Assembly: GCA_903920415.1 (NCBI GenBank)
Contig: CAIXMD010000052.1
Location: forward strand, 1-7,345
DNA length: 7,345 nucleotides
Direction: 5' to 3'
DNA from: an uncultured Desulfomonile sp.
GTDB taxonomy: Bacteria > Desulfobacterota > Desulfomonilia > Desulfomonilales > Desulfomonilaceae
Shown here: positions 4,833-7,345 of the stretch, one piece after another
How positions within the stretch are numbered: position 1 is the first letter of the stretch
How the letters are laid out: each line of letters opens with the position of its first letter
Translations under genes and position numbers: made by a program
Notes under the pieces: model-generated
Told to the model about the DNA's origin: nothing
Database searches by the model: none
Seen by the model: the letters and a program-made list of their open reading frames with translations, nothing else

Positions 4833-6569
4833 ATGGAAAAGATCTTGAGAATTAATATGGGAGCTGATGGAGGCCCTACCTATACAGCCGTTCCCGTCGG
4901 GGCTTATGCCGGAATAGCAGGCAGGGGTTTGACTTCGACTTTAGTCTCCAAGGAAGTGCCGCCCTTGTGTCACCCTCTCGGAGCCGACAACAAGCTTGTT
5001 TTTGCACCGGGTCTCCTGAGTGGGACCGTGGCAGCAATGTCGGGACGACTCTCTGTAGGATGCAAGAGTCCGCTCACCGGGGGAATAAAGGAAGCCAATG
5101 CAGGTGGTATGGCATCACAGGTGTTGGCGAGGCTTGGCTATGCGGCGATAGTCCTTGAGGGCAAACCCAAGGATGACAATCTTTACAAAATGTTTATAAA
5201 CAAAGACGGAGTCAAAATTATTGTAGACAACAGCCTCAAGATGCTTGGAAACTACGATTTAGTTGAGAAAATGAGGCGAGAATTCGGGGATAAGGTAGCC
5301 TGCATGTCCATCGGACCAGCCGGCGAAATGAAAATGTCTTCTGCTTCGATCGCATGCACGGATATGGAGGGGCGTCCAACTCGACATGCTGGGCGAGGCG
5401 GCGTCGGTGCTGTTATGGGCGCCAAGGGCGTGAAGGTCATTGTGTTGGACGACAGTGGAATGACAATGCGCTCTCCAAAAGACCCTGAGAAATTCAAGGA
5501 GGCGAATAAGAGATGGGTGGATGGCATCAAAAAACATCCGGTTACGGGAGAAGGTCTTCCTGCATACGGAACTAATGTCCTTACCAACGTATTGAATGAG
5601 GCTGGAGGGTATCCCACCCACAACTTCATGTGGGGTCGATTCGAGGGACACACCAAGATTAGCGGCGAAACTCAAGCGGCTGTCGAAGTTGAGCGCGGTG
5701 GTTCGGCGACTCACGGATGTCATAGAGGCTGCATAATTCGATGTTCCGGCATATATATGGACAAGTACGGCAAGTACCTCACCAAACAGCCTGAATATGA
5801 AACGGTTTGGGCCCACGGGGGAAACTGCGGCATTGACGACCTGGATGCCATAGCCATGCTGGACCGTCTGGACGACGATTATGGGGTAGACACCATTGAA
5901 ATGGGGGCTTCCATTGGCGTGGCCATGGAAGCCGGCCTTGCAAAGTTCGGTGATGCAGATGCGGCAATAAACATGGTTCACGAAGTTGGAAAAGGAACCT
6001 ATCTTGGCCGAATCTTGGGCAATGGAGCTGCGGTAACGGGAAAAGCATTCGCAGTTGAAAGAGTGCCCGTGGTTAAAAACCAGGCCATGCCTGCCTACGA
6101 TCCACGCGCTGTCCAGGGGATAGGTGTCACCTATGCAACCAGCCCCATGGGTGCGGACCATACTGCCGGCTATGCCGTGGCCACGAATATTCTTAACGTC
6201 GGGGGACAGGTAAATCCTTTATCGCCGGATGGACAGGTGGAATTGTCAAGAAATCTCCAGATCGCCACCGCTGCCATCGACGCCACAGGTATGTGCCTTT
6301 TCATAGCCTTTGCGATTATGGATCAACCTGAGACCTTTCAAGCTCTGATCGACATGATAAACGGATTTTACGGCCTTAATCTGACTGCTGAAGATGTTAC
6401 GGCACTAGGAAAATCAATTCTTAAAGCCGAGCGAGACTTTAATACAGGGGCAGGTTTTACTGCAGCTCACGATCGTCTGCCGGAATTTTTCATAAATGAT
6501 GCACTTCCGCCGCACAACATCAAATTTAAGGTGACAGATGAGGATTTAGACACAGTCTTCAACTGGTAA
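4833..6569 (+). CDS. Aldehyde:ferredoxin oxidoreductase family tungsten enzyme
   Basis: AOR-family enzymes bind a bis-tungstopterin and one [4Fe-4S] cluster in the cytoplasm and typically oxidise aldehydes to carboxylates with ferredoxin, or run the reverse reaction. The 578-aa product is complete, slightly shorter than the ~600-residue norm. The N-terminal pterin-binding domain holds GAYAGIAGRGLTSTLV (23-38), the SGRLSVGCKSPLTGGIKEAN segment (70-89) and RHAGRGGVGAVMGAKG (184-199). The cluster ligands are C296, C300, C304 (CHRGCIIRC) and the distal C488 in DATGMC (483-488). QPEYET (319-324) and PMGADHTAGY (438-447) line the usual active-site region. The first Cys group is CxxxCxxxC, not the canonical CxxCxxxC. 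GAGAGGA upstream gives a good ribosome binding site (GAGG 7 nt from ATG). The substrate cannot be read from sequence. It follows the MoaD-like gene and probably has its own promoter. Confidence 0.93.
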   Translation: MEKILRINMGADGGPTYTAVPVGAYAGIAGRGLTSTLVSKEVPPLCHPLGADNKLVFAPGLLSGTVAAMSGRLSVGCKSPLTGGIKEANAGGMASQVLARLGYAAIVLEGKPKDDNLYKMFINKDGVKIIVDNSLKMLGNYDLVEKMRREFGDKVACMSIGPAGEMKMSSASIACTDMEGRPTRHAGRGGVGAVMGAKGVKVIVLDDSGMTMRSPKDPEKFKEANKRWVDGIKKHPVTGEGLPAYGTNVLTNVLNEAGGYPTHNFMWGRFEGHTKISGETQAAVEVERGGSATHGCHRGCIIRCSGIYMDKYGKYLTKQPEYETVWAHGGNCGIDDLDAIAMLDRLDDDYGVDTIEMGASIGVAMEAGLAKFGDADAAINMVHEVGKGTYLGRILGNGAAVTGKAFAVERVPVVKNQAMPAYDPRAVQGIGVTYATSPMGADHTAGYAVATNILNVGGQVNPLSPDGQVELSRNLQIATAAIDATGMCLFIAFAIMDQPETFQALIDMINGFYGLNLTAEDVTALGKSILKAERDFNTGAGFTAAHDRLPEFFINDALPPHNIKFKVTDEDLDTVFNW

Positions 6570-6600
6570 AACGGTACGACCTGTTTGAAGCCAAAATAGT

Positions 6601-7344
6601 TTAGATTGTGAAACGCCAACTGCAGAATTCTTCTTTGGGTGTAGGATCAGGAGGGCAACAGACGCAGTCCGTTTTTATCCTCGGATCTATTCCTATGGCG
6701 AATTGGGAGTATTCTACTAGGCCGGCTGATTTGCAAGGATAATCCTCCATTTGTTTCCTTCTGCGGGAGCCTTGGACACGACATTCTTCCATCGTGAATA
6801 TGAGAGACCCGTCGTCGTCCCAGGCAGTGCGATGGCCGTTGATGGTGGAGTAGATCCTTAATCTCAAGGCTTTTCTTAAAGCGTTAAGTCCCCCACCATG
6901 AGATATTTTTAAGTACTGCAGAATCTTATAGGCTTCCATTCGGGCAAAATGGGACCAGCAAGTGTCGTTAATCAGCTTTGCAGCGTCCATCCCAGTTGAA
7001 CTCTCAACCGCCTGAAACCAGAGACCGTCACCTGTCACCCACGTCTTGGCTATGTCTTGTATCAGGAGCACGAGTTCCTCTCTTGATTTCTTGTCAAGTG
7101 TAGATGGAATATCTCCTTTGATCTCAATTCCGAAATGTGGAGCGAGTCTCCTCAAAACAAGAGGAAAGTAACTGAGCAAAACACGATGCTCCAGTTCTAC
7201 GGCTTTTTCTACCCCTTGACTGTGTACAGTCTCCGTGAACCACATTCCGTAATGTGACAGCACGTCACCCAAAAAAATCCCCGCTAATCCAAGCAACTCA
7301 TCTCTGGAAAGTTCAGTGATTTCAAATGAATTTTCTTCAACCAC
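6601..7344 (-). CDS. DUF6125-like cysteine-rich protein, start uncertain at window edge
   Basis: The minus-strand frame ends at 6601 and is open to the right edge. GTG at 7344 is a possible start, but the true start may lie outside. About 247 residues are visible. Conserved-looking blocks are HYGMWF (31-36), DGLWFQAVE (106-114), NDTCWSHFARMEA (126-138), EECRVQ (186-191), YPCKSAGLVEY (202-212) and IDPRIKTDCVCCPPD (219-233), with a last Cys at 241 in FCSWRFTI. I recall this layout from a family annotated DUF6125 in anaerobic bacteria, distantly like L-2-amino-thiazoline-4-carboxylate hydrolase-type proteins; the assignment is from memory. Cysteines at 129, 188, 204, 227, 229, 230 and 241 suggest metal or cluster binding. 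There is no signal peptide or membrane segment in the visible part. It is convergent with the AOR gene, 31 bp between stops, and I see no operon link. Confidence 0.75.
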   Translation of the reverse strand: MVEENSFEITELSRDELLGLAGIFLGDVLSHYGMWFTETVHSQGVEKAVELEHRVLLSYFPLVLRRLAPHFGIEIKGDIPSTLDKKSREELVLLIQDIAKTWVTGDGLWFQAVESSTGMDAAKLINDTCWSHFARMEAYKILQYLKISHGGGLNALRKALRLRIYSTINGHRTAWDDDGSLIFTMEECRVQGSRRRKQMEDYPCKSAGLVEYSQFAIGIDPRIKTDCVCCPPDPTPKEEFCSWRFTI

Positions 7345-7345
7345 T

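Noticed and set aside
5259..6161. 300-codon minus-strand frame inside the AOR gene
   Set aside because: It lies wholly antisense to a clear AOR coding sequence and its translation resembles no family; it is a codon-bias shadow.
6557..6590. CTTCAA/TTGAAG hairpin across the AOR stop as a shared terminator
   Set aside because: The stem is short, with a long interrupted loop, and no T-run follows on either strand.

Overview
The window looks like chromosomal DNA of an anaerobic, mid-GC bacterium, most plausibly a Desulfobacterota/deltaproteobacterial (sulfate-reducing or syntrophic) lineage. The reasons are inferential: a compact tungsten-type aldehyde:ferredoxin oxidoreductase (AOR) gene, a nickel-pincer cofactor gene larC, a DUF6125-like cysteine-rich protein, and adjacent ruvX and mltG, a gene order I associate with that group. 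No mobile element, CRISPR array, tRNA or rRNA is visible.

Layout. At the left edge (1-77, minus strand) only the first ~25 codons of a membrane-anchored or secreted protein are present. From 78 to 664 there is no convincing gene: one doubtful 85-codon frame (256-513) and three short inverted repeats. A plus-strand run follows: a TPR protein of unknown function (665-1273), two possible tiny cysteine-containing ORFs (1266-1370 and 1379-1474), ruvX (1531-1956), mltG (1959-3014), larC (3135-4325) and a MoaD/ThiS-type sulfur carrier (4332-4571). ruvX and mltG are 2 bp apart, and larC and the carrier gene 6 bp apart, so each pair is probably co-transcribed and may form one operon. A possible promoter lies at 1449-1477.

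After a 261-bp gap rich in regulatory-looking structure (a perfect 7+7 inverted repeat, a sigma-70-like promoter, a GC-rich hairpin in the leader) comes the AOR gene (4833-6569). Convergent with it, and ending 31 bp away, is a minus-strand DUF6125-like gene (6601-7344) that reaches the right edge.

How the genes fit together. RuvX (16S rRNA 5' maturation) and MltG (peptidoglycan glycan-strand release) are housekeeping. LarC inserts nickel into the pincer nucleotide cofactor. The MoaD-like protein carries sulfur on a C-terminal Gly-Gly, as needed for the dithiolene of molybdopterin/tungstopterin, which AOR uses. The MoaD-like protein therefore lies between a nickel-pincer gene and a tungsten-pterin enzyme, two cofactors that both need sulfur. 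The most natural reading is that it supplies the AOR cofactor, but its tight pairing with larC is worth testing. Points most worth a second look are that pairing, the CxxxCxxxC cluster spacing in AOR, the small Cys ORFs and the regulatory gap before AOR. I do not see a clearly new multi-gene system.
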